Source: Deinococcus betulae (lineage in GTDB: Bacteria; Deinococcota; Deinococci; Deinococcales; Deinococcaceae). From it: DNA of 46,548 bases. The translations under genes and the position numbers were made by a program. Location of the stretch: positions 1 to 46,548 of the forward strand of contig NZ_JAIQXU010000034.1 of assembly GCF_020166395.1 (NCBI RefSeq), read 5' to 3'. The notes beneath the pieces are model-generated. The model saw only the letters and a program-made list of their open reading frames with translations, made no database searches and had not been told where the DNA came from. Positions 20,441 through 30,700 of this stretch are shown in pieces. Every line of letters starts with the position of its first letter. Within the stretch, counting starts at the first letter, position 1.

Positions 20441-21778
20441 ATGGCCGGCGGATTTCTGGACCTGATTCAGAAGGCGGCGCCGGACGGCCAGTACCCCGGC
20501 GACCAGTACGGAGGCGCGGCGGGGGCCGACGGCTCGGGGGCCCCGACCGGGACGGCGCAGAACTTCATGTTTGCCACAGGCATCGAATGCTCAAATCCGA
20601 CCATTCAGGGCGGGCGGGTGCGGCGTGACCTGCTGGCCGAATGCGGGCACTACGACCACTGGCAGCAGGACCTCGCGCTGGTGCAGGATCTGGGCCTCAA
20701 GTACCTGCGCTACCACCTGCCGCTGCACCGGACTTTCGTAGGACCAGGGCGCTACGACTGGGAATTTGCCGACGCCGCCATGAACGAGATCCGGCGTCTG
20801 GGGCTGACGCCCATTCTGGACCTGATGCACTTCGGCGTGCCCGACTGGCTGGGCAACTTTCAGAACCCGGAACTGCCGCTGCACTTTGAGGCGTATGCCG
20901 AGGCGGTCGCGCGGCGTTACCCCTGGGTGCGCTTTTACACGCCCATCAACGAGATTTATGTCACGGCGCGCAACAGCGCCAAAGACGGTCTATGGAACGA
21001 GGAACTGAAAACCGACCAGGGGTTCGTAACCGCCATGAAGCACCTGTGTGCGGCCAGCATCCTGGCGTGTCAGGGCATTACCCGCGTGCGCAGCGACGCG
21101 ATCATCGTGCAGAGCGAAAGCGCCGAGTACCTGCATGACGCCTCACCGACGCCCCGCCCCGACCTGGCCTTGATGAACCGGCTGCGCCTGCTGTCGCTGG
21201 ACCTGCTGTACGGGGTGTGCCCCGACGCCGAAGTCATGCTGTACCTGCTGGACAACGGCCTGACCCGCGAGGAATACCAGTGGTTTATGGCGGGTGAACC
21301 GGCCGGCCACCAGATTATGGGCAGCGATTACTACGGCAAGAATGAGCACATCGTGCATCCAGACGGGTCCAGAACCCAGGCCGAGGACGTGCTGGGCTGG
21401 CGCGAAATCACCAGGACCTACCACGAGCGCTACCGCAAGCCGATTTTTCACACCGAGACCAATCATTTTGACCCGGACGTGGCCCCGACCTGGCTCTGGA
21501 AACAGTGGGTGAACGTGCTGACGGCCCGCAAAGACGACATGCCCGTGCTGGGCTTTACCTGGTACAGCCTGACCGACCAGATTGACTGGGACATTCAGCT
21601 GGCCGAACAGCGCGGCACAGTCAACCGCTGCGGCCTGTACGACCTCAGCCGCCAGCCGCGCCCTGTGGCCGGCGCCTACCGCGACCTGCTGTCACGCTAC
21701 GGCCAGATTCCGGCCGTCCCCCACGGCGAGATGTTCGAGATGACCAGGGAACCCGCCCGCCTGCGGGTGGAGATCTAA
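20441..21778 (+). CDS. GH1-like family 1 glycosylhydrolase
   Basis: The 445-aa protein has the GH1 landmarks: FMFATGIECSNP, a DHWQQDLALVQDLGLKYLRY strand-helix, RYDWEFADAAM, ILDLMHFGVPDWL, the acid/base Glu in PINEIYVT (about residue 171) and the nucleophile Glu in HTETNHFD (about residue 345), with IMGSDYYGK and GFTWYSLTDQIDW in the expected order. No signal peptide is visible. It is a shorter paralogue of the divergent gene at 15603-17795. The sugar specificity cannot be read. The ATG at 20441 lies 34 nt after the flavoprotein stop with only a weak, distant GGGAG. Confidence 0.87.
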   Translation: MAGGFLDLIQKAAPDGQYPGDQYGGAAGADGSGAPTGTAQNFMFATGIECSNPTIQGGRVRRDLLAECGHYDHWQQDLALVQDLGLKYLRYHLPLHRTFVGPGRYDWEFADAAMNEIRRLGLTPILDLMHFGVPDWLGNFQNPELPLHFEAYAEAVARRYPWVRFYTPINEIYVTARNSAKDGLWNEELKTDQGFVTAMKHLCAASILACQGITRVRSDAIIVQSESAEYLHDASPTPRPDLALMNRLRLLSLDLLYGVCPDAEVMLYLLDNGLTREEYQWFMAGEPAGHQIMGSDYYGKNEHIVHPDGSRTQAEDVLGWREITRTYHERYRKPIFHTETNHFDPDVAPTWLWKQWVNVLTARKDDMPVLGFTWYSLTDQIDWDIQLAEQRGTVNRCGLYDLSRQPRPVAGAYRDLLSRYGQIPAVPHGEMFEMTREPARLRVEI

Positions 21779-21780
21779 GC

Positions 21781-22521
21781 ATGAGCGCTGTGCGCTGGGT
21801 GCTGCTGCACGGCTTTGGGACCTCGGGCACGCTGTGGAACGAGGTGGCGGCCCGGCTGGCGGCCCCAACCTTCTGCCCAGACCTCCCCGGCTTTGGGACA
21901 GCGGCAGCCACTCCAGGCTTTTCAGTGGCGGAGATGGCTGACCATGTGCAGGCTGCCCTGGGACAACGCCCCTTTTTACTGGCAGGACACTCGATGGGCG
22001 CCAAGGTGGCCACCGAACTGGCCGCGCGCCGTCCCCCTGGGCTACGCGGCCTGGCGCTGGTGGCGCCCTCACCGCCGGGCGGCGAACCCATGACCGATGA
22101 GGACCGCACCCGCCTGAAAAACGCCTGGAACGACCCAGCGCAGCTGCGCGCTCTATACGCCCGCATCACCCGCCGTCCCCTTGAGGCCAGCGCCCTGGCT
22201 GACCTGCTGCGCGGGGGCCAGCAGGCGAGCCCGCACGCCTGGGCTGCCTGGCCCGAGCAGGGCAGCCGCGAGAACCTGCGTGACCGCGCGGCGGCCGTGA
22301 CGGTCCCCACCCTGATTCTGGCTTCACGCGATGACCCAGCAATTTCCCTGGCCACAGTTGAGGAAGCGGTGGTGCCGCTGTACCAGGCGCCGAGGGTCCA
22401 GCTCCTCGCGGGCGTGGGCCACCTCCTGCCCCTAGAGGCACCGGACGAGGTGGCGCAGAAGCTGAAGCAGTGGGCCGACGATTTGCAGAGGGGCTCAAGG
22501 TCATTCCGGCAGGACGATTGA
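21781..22521 (+). CDS. Alpha/beta-fold hydrolase
   Basis: The 246-aa enzyme has LLHGFGTSGTLWNEV (oxyanion HG), a nucleophile elbow GHSMGAK (Ser about residue 64), a probable acid in ASRDDPAI and the catalytic His in GVGHLLPLEAP. It is therefore an intact Ser-Asp-His esterase, lactonase or related hydrolase. The gene begins 2 nt after the GH1 stop, so it belongs to the sugar operon. A lactonase acting on the aldonolactone produced by a GMC dehydrogenase would fit, but this is inference; many substrates are possible for the fold. Confidence 0.88.
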   Translation: MSAVRWVLLHGFGTSGTLWNEVAARLAAPTFCPDLPGFGTAAATPGFSVAEMADHVQAALGQRPFLLAGHSMGAKVATELAARRPPGLRGLALVAPSPPGGEPMTDEDRTRLKNAWNDPAQLRALYARITRRPLEASALADLLRGGQQASPHAWAAWPEQGSRENLRDRAAAVTVPTLILASRDDPAISLATVEEAVVPLYQAPRVQLLAGVGHLLPLEAPDEVAQKLKQWADDLQRGSRSFRQDD

Positions 22522-22628
22522 GCAGAGGCCTTTCCACACCACGATGCTGCGCTGACCCGTACCTGCCGAAGCGGTGAGCAAGCCCAGAGACGTTCATAGC
22601 TCAGTTCTAGAACCGACAGCTCAGGTGG

Positions 22629-22657
22629 AAAAAGACAACCCCGCACCGAAGCGGGGT
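22629..22657 (-). terminator. Terminator of the tRNA-Arg gene
   Basis: On the minus strand ACCCCGC-TTCGGT-GCGGGGT is followed by TGTCTTTTT. It starts 11 nt beyond the CCA end of the tRNA. The rest of 22522-22668 holds nothing I can support. Confidence 0.88.
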
Positions 22658-22668
22658 CTTGTTCTTCC

Positions 22669-22745
<77 letters not shown>

Positions 22746-22889
22746 AAGGGGCGTGGGAATGCCACACTGGGCGCGCAAAGTATAGCAGGGGGGCAGGCCA
22801 CCCCTGCACGCCCGGCATCAACTTGGGGCACAATCCAGATGAGACAAAAATGTAAGCGGGGCTTTCCTATACTCCCTTGAGGTTCCTCA

Positions 22890-23609
22890 ATGACGAACGC
22901 TGTGTACACCCTCGTAGTCCGCGCCTTATCGGGCGTCGTCTCTGACCGTGCGGCTGAAACCATATTGCGGGCGGTGCTGCGCGAGCAGGGCCTCTCGGCC
23001 GAATCGGTCTCGGCGCAGGACATGCAAAAGGTGCTGTCTGGCCCGCTGCTGTCCCGCCTGAGCACGGTGCTGCCTCCCGCGCGCGCCCGCAAGGAACTGG
23101 CTGTGCTCTCCAAACAACTGGAGTCGCAGTATCCCAAAGCGCCCACGCTGTTTACCCAGAGCGGCCCGGTGGCCACCTGGGACGAGCCGCAGAACGAAAC
23201 CACGTTCGACGACCTGGGCCTGGGTGCCGACGACTTCGAGTTCGATGACCCCGACTACGGCGCGGCGCCCATCACCCGCACCTATGACCTGACCCAGCCG
23301 GGCGACCAGGACGCCCTGATTCAGAACCTGGGGCGCCTGAGCGGCGTGCAGGGCGTGATGGTCTGCCGCGCCACCGGCGAGGTGCTGCGCGTCAAGGCGG
23401 TGCGGGACCCGGCGGGCCTGGGCGGCGTGGTGGCCGCCAGCGCCATGCTGTTTCAGAAGCGGTCCCTCAAATTGATGTCGGCCGATCTGGGCGGGCAGAC
23501 CGTGTGCGTCTGCCCGCTGGGTGGGTACTGCGTGGCGGTGGTCGCCACCTCGCAGGCCAACGTGGGCCGGCTGCTCGTGGAGTTGCAGCAGCTGCGGGTG
23601 GCGGCATGA
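22890..23609 (+). CDS. Roadblock/LC7-domain protein (MglB-like) with N-terminal helical domain
   Basis: The 239-aa product has two parts. The C-terminal ~110 residues (from about 130) fit the Roadblock/LC7 fold: LIQNLGRLSGVQGVMVCRATG, then VVAASAMLFQKRSLKLMSADLGGQTVCVCPLGGYCVAVVA. Such proteins bind or regulate small Ras-like GTPases. The N-terminal ~65 residues are helical and resemble the N-terminus of the coiled-coil protein two genes downstream (VSxRAxExIL near the start, AxKxL near the end). A middle acidic linker is rich in Asp. It heads an operon with ATGA-type overlaps. A TATACT box lies about 20 nt before the ATG, with TTGAGG as ribosome binding site. Confidence 0.82.
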   Translation: MTNAVYTLVVRALSGVVSDRAAETILRAVLREQGLSAESVSAQDMQKVLSGPLLSRLSTVLPPARARKELAVLSKQLESQYPKAPTLFTQSGPVATWDEPQNETTFDDLGLGADDFEFDDPDYGAAPITRTYDLTQPGDQDALIQNLGRLSGVQGVMVCRATGEVLRVKAVRDPAGLGGVVAASAMLFQKRSLKLMSADLGGQTVCVCPLGGYCVAVVATSQANVGRLLVELQQLRVAA

Positions 23610-25216
23610 CCCGCCTCTCCACCCTGGCCGCCCTGAGCTTGGCCCTAAGTATTGGTGCGGCCAGCGCCCAGGACCTCAGCGCCTACAACGCCCTGGCCAC
23701 CAATCTGGACGGCGCCGTGCAGGCCCGCGCCCAGTCGGCCCAGGCCGCCCTGACCCGGCTGGACGCGGCGCAAACGGCCCTGGGCACCCTGGCCCCCACC
23801 CTGCGCAACCAGCAGATTGTGCGCGGCCTGAATGACGCCGTGCAGGGCGCGCGCGCCTCGCTGGCCCGTACGCCCGCCGAACTGGAAGCCCAGGTGCTGC
23901 TGGCGCGCGGCCTGATGCGCAAGGCGCTGTATGACCAGACGCTGGCGGCCCTGGCCGCCGCCCCCGAGAACAGCAGCGCCCAACTGCGCGTGCTGGCGCG
24001 CGAGTTTGGTGTCACGGGCCAGGCGGCCCAGACCCTGACCCAGAGCGCCCAGGGCGGACGGCTGGAGCGCACCGCCTGGCAGCTTCAGCGCGCCGCCGCC
24101 GCCAGGGTCACGGCGGCCCTGGCGGCCACCCGCGCCGAGCAAACCACCGCCTCCTATGTCAATCTGGCGCGCGCCACCAGCTGGTTTACCACGGTGCAGG
24201 ACGCGTCGGGCGTGGGCACGCTGCGGGTTTCGCAGTTTGGGGACGCGCTGCGGCAGCTGACCGCCGGCGACACTGCCGCGCTGGCGACCTCGCTGACCAC
24301 CCTGCGTCAGGGCACAGCGGCCCTCAGCCGCAGTCTGGCCACCCCCCCGTCGGCCACCCCGGCCCCTGCCGACCCGGCCGGCACCCCCGACCCGACCCCG
24401 GGCCCCGGCACGGCCCCCGACACCACGGTGCCCACACAGCCGGACCCTGGCACCAGCCCTGACCCGGCCTCCACGCCGGCGCCCACCACCCCCACCGCCG
24501 GGCAGCTGGCGCAGGCGTACGCCGCGCTGGGCCGCGCGCAGGCGGCTGCCGGGCACGGCGACGCCGCCGGGGCGCGGGACGCCCTGGCCGCCGCCACGCA
24601 GGCGCTGGCCCGCGTGCCCTCGCCGCTGCGCGACACGGCCGCCTTTACTGGCGTGGTGGGCGCCGCCGAGGCCGCCCAGGGCCGCAGCGCCCTGCGGGTC
24701 AGCGACGTGCAGGCCCTGATTGCGGGTCTGGCAGGCGCCGAGCGTCAGGCCGCCGGGCAGGCCAGCAGCGCCCTGGACGCCGCCTCGCTGGGCACCAGCC
24801 GCTGGTTTTCAGGCTGGCTGCGGGTGCTGGTGTTCCTGCTGCTGGCGCTGGCCACCGCCGCGCCGCTGTACCTGCTAAACCTGGCCTTCGGCGGGCGCAA
24901 CACCTACTGGCGCGCCATCATGGCAGGCCTGACCCTGCTGATGCTGCCCCTGATGCTCGAAGGCGTTTTTGGCCTGCTGGGCGCCCTGGGTGACGCTTTT
25001 GGCGCGGGCGCCCTGCGCAGCCTGACCAACCTCACGCTGAGCCAGGGGGCCTACGCCCTGCCGCTGTGGGCGCTGCTGGGCGCGGCGGCCATCGGCCTGA
25101 TGACCTTCGGCTTCCGGGGCCTGTGCGAGCAGTTCGGTCTCCTGGGGGCTGGGTCGTCCTCCAAGAACAACACCGTCGAAACCGCCACCACGGTGGACTG
25201 GGATGAGGAACTCTGA
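23606..25216 (+). CDS. Secreted/membrane helical protein with Pro-rich linker
   Basis: The 536-aa protein starts with a signal peptide (MTRLSTLAALSLALSIGAASA). Residues ~25-240 are almost wholly Ala/Leu/Gln-rich helix. A Pro/Thr/Asp linker of ~55 residues (about 250-300) separates a second helical stretch, and the C-terminal ~140 residues hold three hydrophobic segments (around LVFLLLALATAAPLYLLNLAF, IMAGLTLLMLPLMLEGVFGLL and ALLGAAAIGLMTFGF), ending in an acidic cytoplasmic tail. I do not recognise a family. The ATG overlaps the roadblock stop (ATGA), indicating coupled expression. It may anchor the roadblock protein's system at the membrane; this is inference from linkage. Confidence 0.75.
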   Translation: MTRLSTLAALSLALSIGAASAQDLSAYNALATNLDGAVQARAQSAQAALTRLDAAQTALGTLAPTLRNQQIVRGLNDAVQGARASLARTPAELEAQVLLARGLMRKALYDQTLAALAAAPENSSAQLRVLAREFGVTGQAAQTLTQSAQGGRLERTAWQLQRAAAARVTAALAATRAEQTTASYVNLARATSWFTTVQDASGVGTLRVSQFGDALRQLTAGDTAALATSLTTLRQGTAALSRSLATPPSATPAPADPAGTPDPTPGPGTAPDTTVPTQPDPGTSPDPASTPAPTTPTAGQLAQAYAALGRAQAAAGHGDAAGARDALAAATQALARVPSPLRDTAAFTGVVGAAEAAQGRSALRVSDVQALIAGLAGAERQAAGQASSALDAASLGTSRWFSGWLRVLVFLLLALATAAPLYLLNLAFGGRNTYWRAIMAGLTLLMLPLMLEGVFGLLGALGDAFGAGALRSLTNLTLSQGAYALPLWALLGAAAIGLMTFGFRGLCEQFGLLGAGSSSKNNTVETATTVDWDEEL

Positions 25217-27222
25217 TGGCGACCCTGGGCCGACTGCCCGTCAAGATGCTGGGCGACCTCGTCTCGCCCCGCGCCCTGGAACGTATCCTGCAAGACGCGG
25301 CCCAGGCGCGCGGCGGCCAGCTGGACACCATTGACCCCGGCATGCTTGAAGACATCCTGAAAAAGGAGGTCTTCAAGCGCCTGCAACTCAGCGTGCCCGC
25401 ACCCCTGGCCAAAAAGCGCGTCTCTGAAGTCCTGAACGAGCTGCTGAAATCCACCCAGGAGCGGCTGCTGCCCAACCAGCTCAGCTCGCTGCTGGGCCTG
25501 GAAGAAGGCGCGCGGCGCTTCTCGCTGTACTTCGACTGGCCCGAGACCCAGCGCCTGCGCGGCGTACTGAGCGTGGCCCGGCAGGAGGAAAAAGAAGGCC
25601 GCGACATCAGCGCGCTGGTGCAAGAAGGCCAGAACCTGATTGACACGATGGACCGCCGCCTGCAAGAAGGGCTGGTGGAGCAGGGTCAGGATCTGGCCGA
25701 ACTGCGCGCCACCTTTGCGCGGGTGCAGGGCATGGGCGGCAAGGACGTGCGCCGCCTGGAAACCCTAATCGGGCAGATTGACGAGGCTCAGAAGCAGGCG
25801 ACCCTGCTGCCCGGTGAGGTCGAGCGTGCCCGCAACCTCACCTTTAACCTGCGTAAGGCCCTGGAATCCTCGGTGGTGCAGACCGTCGAGAACCCGGCGC
25901 TGCCGACCTCGGCGACCATTCTGGACCCCGACGCCCAGGCGCGCGTGCTGGCGCTGGAACAGGAACACGCCGCGCAGCAGCTGGCCAGCGTCGAGCGCGA
26001 GTTTGCGGCCCTCTTGCAGGCCCGCCCCGAGCTGCGTGAACGCCACGAGGGCCTGCGCGCCCTGCACCAGGCCGCCCAGCTGACCGAAGACGTGGTCACC
26101 GGCTGGCGCGAGGACCTGAAAGCCGAGCGCGACCGCCTGCTGGCCGAGCAGCGCGCCCAACTGGCCCGCCTGGAAACCGAGCTGAGCCAGGGACAGGCCG
26201 GCGCCGATACCCGCATCGCCCTGGATTCGGCCCGGCACCTGCTCGACAGCGGCAGCCTGGCGACCGACGAACTGCAGGAACTCCAGGCCATGCAGACCGC
26301 CCTGAGTGCCGGCGTCAACGCCCGCGCCCAGATCGAAACGCAGCGCGAGCTGCTGGACATCGAGCGCTCGGCGCGCGACGTGCCCGGCGCCAGCGCTGAC
26401 CTGGCCCCCCTGCTGGCCGACGCCCGCGCCGCCCTGGCGCGCGGCGAGGCCGTCGACGCCGGCCTGCTCTGGAGCGTGCTGGAACGCCGCATGGGCGCTG
26501 CCGCCCAGGAACGCGAGGACTTTGACGCCCGCGCCGACCGCGTAGTGCAGGAATACGACACGGTGCGCCACCTGGCCGGCGAGACCACCCAGCGCCTGGG
26601 CCGCCTGGCCGACACCCTGCGCGCCCAGCGCCGCCTAGGCCAGCTGAGCGCCCAGGCCCGCGAGCGTTACGCCCAGACCCTGACCGACGCCGAGGCCCTG
26701 CTGACTGAGGCCCACGCCGAATACCGCGCGGCCCAGGAGGTCACCTCGACCTTTGGCCAGGACGCCCTGAGCGGCCTGCTGGACGTGTTCGATTTCGAGG
26801 AAAACAGCCTGCTGGCCGCCAGCCCCGAGCCGTCTTCCTTCCCACTGACCCCTCCGACGCCTGTGGCTCCGACCACCCCCGCCGTCACGCCAGCGTCCCT
26901 GTTCGACACGCTGCTGTCGGCCCCCGTCACCCCGCCGCCCAGCGAGATGCCAGCGCCCACCGCACCCACCGAGAGTGCGGAAACCTGGACCTTCGAGGGC
27001 AGCCAGATTCGCCAGGGCGCCCACACCCTGGCGGCGCAGGGCCTGGCCACGCTGCTGACCCAGGCCACCGCGCTGGGGCTGCACCGCCTGGACATGGGTG
27101 ACGCCACGCACGTCTGGTCGGCGCGCAGCACTGTGCCCGGCGAGTGGCGGGTGGGCCGCGCCCAGAACTGGACTGACCTAGACGAGCAGGTCGGCGCCTG
27201 GCTGGACACCGGGATGCCGTGA
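25216..27222 (+). CDS. Coiled-coil protein sharing an N-terminal domain with the roadblock protein
   Basis: The 668-aa product has an N-terminal helical domain (~10-80, LVSPRALERILQDAA to AKKRVSEVLNELLKS) that aligns with the same region of the roadblock protein at 22890. A long coiled coil follows (~100-530) with dense Glu/Arg/Gln/Leu heptads, then a Pro/Thr-rich linker (~540-590) and a small C-terminal domain (~590-668) with WTFEGSQIRQGAHTLAAQGL. No membrane segment or signal peptide is seen. The ATG overlaps the upstream stop by one base (TGATG). The shape suggests a cytoplasmic scaffold working with the two upstream products. I cannot name a function. Confidence 0.75.
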   Translation: MATLGRLPVKMLGDLVSPRALERILQDAAQARGGQLDTIDPGMLEDILKKEVFKRLQLSVPAPLAKKRVSEVLNELLKSTQERLLPNQLSSLLGLEEGARRFSLYFDWPETQRLRGVLSVARQEEKEGRDISALVQEGQNLIDTMDRRLQEGLVEQGQDLAELRATFARVQGMGGKDVRRLETLIGQIDEAQKQATLLPGEVERARNLTFNLRKALESSVVQTVENPALPTSATILDPDAQARVLALEQEHAAQQLASVEREFAALLQARPELRERHEGLRALHQAAQLTEDVVTGWREDLKAERDRLLAEQRAQLARLETELSQGQAGADTRIALDSARHLLDSGSLATDELQELQAMQTALSAGVNARAQIETQRELLDIERSARDVPGASADLAPLLADARAALARGEAVDAGLLWSVLERRMGAAAQEREDFDARADRVVQEYDTVRHLAGETTQRLGRLADTLRAQRRLGQLSAQARERYAQTLTDAEALLTEAHAEYRAAQEVTSTFGQDALSGLLDVFDFEENSLLAASPEPSSFPLTPPTPVAPTTPAVTPASLFDTLLSAPVTPPPSEMPAPTAPTESAETWTFEGSQIRQGAHTLAAQGLATLLTQATALGLHRLDMGDATHVWSARSTVPGEWRVGRAQNWTDLDEQVGAWLDTGMP

Positions 27223-27662
27223 CACTGGGCGCCTGGCCACTGGCGCCCGGCGAGACCAGCACGCTGCGCGGCCTCCCCGAGCAGCAGGCGTTCGGCGCCG
27301 CCTGGGCCGCCCTGCCTCCCGGCAGCGTGCTGTTTCTGGAAGGCGAGCTAGGGGCCGGCAAAACCAGCCTGACGCAGGGCCTAGCCCAGGCGCTGGGCTT
27401 TACAGAGCCCGTCACCAGCCCCACCTACGCCCTGATGAACCTCTACCCCACCCCGGCAGGCACCCTGCTGCATGTGGACGCCTACCGCGTGCGCGACCCC
27501 GCCGAACTGTACGAGATGGACCTGGAAGCGCTGATTGAAGGCAGCCGCCTGAGTGTCATCGAGTGGGGCGAGAGGCTGTATGCCGACTACCCAGAAGCGC
27601 CGGTGCTGCACCTGGAACACATGAAGAGTCCCGAAACCCGCCAGGTGACGCGGCGCCGCTAA
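27219..27662 (+). CDS. tsaE: tRNA threonylcarbamoyladenosine biosynthesis ATPase TsaE
   Basis: TsaE is the ATPase that with TsaB and TsaD installs t6A at position 37 of ANN-reading tRNAs. The 147-aa sequence has the P-loop GELGAGKTSLTQGLAQALG, the switch-like SPTYALMNLY, HVDAYR and VIEWGERL, all family motifs. The GTG start overlaps the upstream stop by 4 nt (GTGA), so this housekeeping gene rides on the roadblock operon. The other t6A genes are not in the window. Confidence 0.95.
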   Translation: MTLGAWPLAPGETSTLRGLPEQQAFGAAWAALPPGSVLFLEGELGAGKTSLTQGLAQALGFTEPVTSPTYALMNLYPTPAGTLLHVDAYRVRDPAELYEMDLEALIEGSRLSVIEWGERLYADYPEAPVLHLEHMKSPETRQVTRRR

Positions 27663-27669
27663 AGACCGT

Positions 27670-27698
27670 GTGACTCGCTGCCCGAAATGACCTATTGT
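27670..27698 (+). promoter_or_regulatory. Promoter of the DUF4157 operon
   Basis: GTGACT (27670-27675), a 17-nt spacer and TATTGT (27693-27698) precede a short leader with GGAGG seven nt before the ATG at 27724. The motif AAGGTCA occurs just after the -10 box, and a close variant (GAGGTCA) overlaps the ribosome binding site. Confidence 0.5.
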
Positions 27699-27723
27699 CA
27701 AGGTCAGTTTCGGAGGTCAAGGC

Positions 27724-30700
27724 ATGTTTGAACAGCAGGGGGCGTCCCGCCGCGCCAGAACCACGCCCCGCCAGGAGGCGCAGCCCACCTCGCCGTCAGT
27801 CGCCCCCACCGTGGAGCGGGCGGTGCGGGTGGCGCAGGCACATCTTCACCGCCCGGTGCGGGTGCAGCGTCAGGTGGCGGGGCCGGTGCTCAGGGCCGCC
27901 AGTTTGCAGCAAGCCGAGGTGGCCCGTGTGGGCGTGCAGCGCGCTGCGGTGGCCGGGCAATTGGCGGCCCTCCCCGCTGGTTTGGCGCCGACCCCGCGTG
28001 TCCCTGAGCCCGTGCCCACTCAGCCAGTCACGCCAGGCCAGTGGGTCACAGTCATGCGTCACCGCGCCGAGCAGGTCGAGGGCGTGCCGCTGGACACCCG
28101 CGCCGCCGCCCAGTTCAGCGCCCTACAGCGTCAGGTCGCCCAGACCCTTGCCCAGGGCTTCCGCACCGACCGGGGGCCGGCGGCTGAACGCCACGCCACC
28201 TACGGCGACCACCTGGCCTCGTTGCAGCGGCATCCGGCGAGTGCTCAGGTGGCCCGCGCAGTGCTGGGCCTGGTGCCTGGTGGAGAACGCCTGGCCCTGC
28301 AACGCGCGGCCGACCACGCGGCCCAGCGCTTTGCGGCCCAGGAAGCTCAGGCGGCGCAGGCTCTGCATGCTCAGGCGTTGCAGCGGCAACTGGCGGAGCT
28401 GGACGCCGAAGCGACCCAGCCGGTCTTGCAGCGGATTCAGGCCCGGCGGGGCAGCGGAAATCCCCTGCCCGAAGCGGTTCAGCGGCATCTGGAACAGGGC
28501 CTCAACCACGACCTGAGTGGGGTCCGCATTCACGATGATGCTGAGGCGCACACCCTGGCCACTGGCGTCAAAGCGCTGGCATTTACAACTGGCAGCGATA
28601 TTTTCTTCCAGAGCGGGCAATTCAATCCGAACACGCAATCGGGACTGGAACTGCTGGCACACGAGGTCACGCATACGGTGCAGCAGCGCCAGGGGCGGGT
28701 CGGGCCAGGCATTGACCCCGACGCTGGGCTGGAGACAGAAGCCCGCACCATGGGCGCCAGACTGGCCGCCGCTCCCCTGCCACGGAAGGCCCGCGCGGTC
28801 AAGCGGCCGGCTCCCTCGCTCACCACGGCGCCGCAGACCACCGCCGTTCAGCGCTGGGGCCTGAGCGACCTGAAAAAGCTGGCGGGCTCGGCCAAAACCA
28901 AACTGGCTGGCGCAGTCAAGACCGTACAGAACGCCGCGCAGCAGCGAATTCAGAAGACGGTCAAGAGCGTGCAGAAAGCGGCGGCCCCCGCCATCAAGGC
29001 CGCACGCCAGGCGGTTCACAAGGCCCAGCAGCAGGCCACGCGCCTGACCAACACAGTCAGCCAGAAGCTTCAGAAGGCCGGGAAAACCGTACGCGAACAT
29101 GCGGGCGGCGCCCTCAGGGCCGCGCAGCAGCGGGCGCGGCAGGCCGTGGCCCACACCAGAGCCAAAGCCCAGCAGCTGGCACACGGGGCCCGGCAGTTCG
29201 CCCAGCGCGCCGGCCAGACGGCCCGCAAAGTCCAGGCGCAGGTCAGCCAGGCCACGCGGAGCGCAGTGACCACCCTGGGCCGCGCGGCGCAGAACGCTGT
29301 CACCACCCTGAGCCAGAAGGCGCAGCAGGCCAAACGTGCCCTGAAGACCGCTACCACTTCCCTGGTCAACACGGCCAAGGCCAAAGCCACCCAACTGTAT
29401 GAGCGGGCCAGGGCAACGGGCACGCAACTCCTCAAGGCCACAGCCAAGGCCAAGCAGAAGGCCAAGGGAACGCTCAAGCAGGCCTGGAGCACCGCCAAGA
29501 CGAAGGCGGCCGAGGGCTGGAACGCGTCTGTAGACGGCGCCAAAGCCCTTCAGCAGAACGTGGCAGGCAAAATCAATACCATCAAGAACAGTCCCCGGTT
29601 CAAGGCGACTGTCAGCTTCCTGAAGTCGGCGGGCATTCAGGTGCTCAAGGTCGGCACGGCCATCGTGGTGGGGGGCGCCGTGATTGCGGGCGCCGCTGCC
29701 CTGACCGCCGCGACAGGTGGCCTGGCGGGCCCGGCACTGGTGGCGGCCCTCTTTGCTTCTGGGGCTCTGGGCGGCGCGGCCAGCACCGTGGTGGGTAACC
29801 TGCTGGAAGGCCGTAAGGACAAGAACGGCAACCCAGTCGCCTGGGACGACGGCATCAGCGCCAAGAGCATCATCACAGATGGCGCCCTGGGCGTGGTTCT
29901 GGGACCAGCCGCCAAACTGGTCGGCGGTGTGGTGCGCGGCGCCGCGCGGCCAGTGCTGACCGGCCTGGGCCGGGCGGCCACCCGCTACACGCCGACCTTC
30001 GCCAGCGGCGCGCGTGCCTTGGCGGGCTACGCCCGCACTGGGGCAGGCCATGTGGGCCGCGCCGCTCAGAACGCGGCCACAGGGGTCGCCGGGCGGTGGA
30101 CCACCCTGAAAGGCGCCGTCAGCCCAGCCCTGACGGCCGTGGGGAGCAGCTTGCCGGGCCGGATGGTGGGCGGCGCGTTTCGCGGCCTGGACACGGTGTT
30201 CAGCGCTGGGGTGCGGGGACTGGCCAAAGCCGGTCGGGGCGCCACGGCTCTGGGTGGGCGCGGCGTTAAACGTGCGAGCGACTGGGCAAAAAGCCAGTTG
30301 GCCGGCCGGCCAGGCCTGGCCAATGCACTGCGGGCACCCGGCCGTGGTCTGGGGCAGGTCGGTGACAAGGTGAAACTGGCCGGCTACAAGGTGCGCGACA
30401 CCGCAACCCGTGGCTGGCGGCAGGGCACCACCTCTATCAGAGGGGTCGAAACCCAGATGAGAGCAAACCTGAGCAGCTTGGGCCTCCCTGTCAATCCAAC
30501 CCGCTCTTTCTCAGGCCAAGTCTTTGCCGCCGCCGAGCGCAACCTCGCGGCCATGCGTAATTACGCTTCGGCCGAGGCGAAAGTTATTGGCGCGGAGGTT
30601 CGTAACCAGTGGTACGGCTCGGCTGGCTCGGGGGGCGTCTTGCGAACAGGCCGTGAGATGGACAACCTGGTCGCCAGTCATCCAGCGCTGGCTGCCGGCT

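Noticed and set aside
28123..30051. 642-codon open frame antisense to the DUF4157 gene
   Set aside because: Composition is that of a reversed Ala/Gln/Lys-rich region, with no start signals or recognisable domain.
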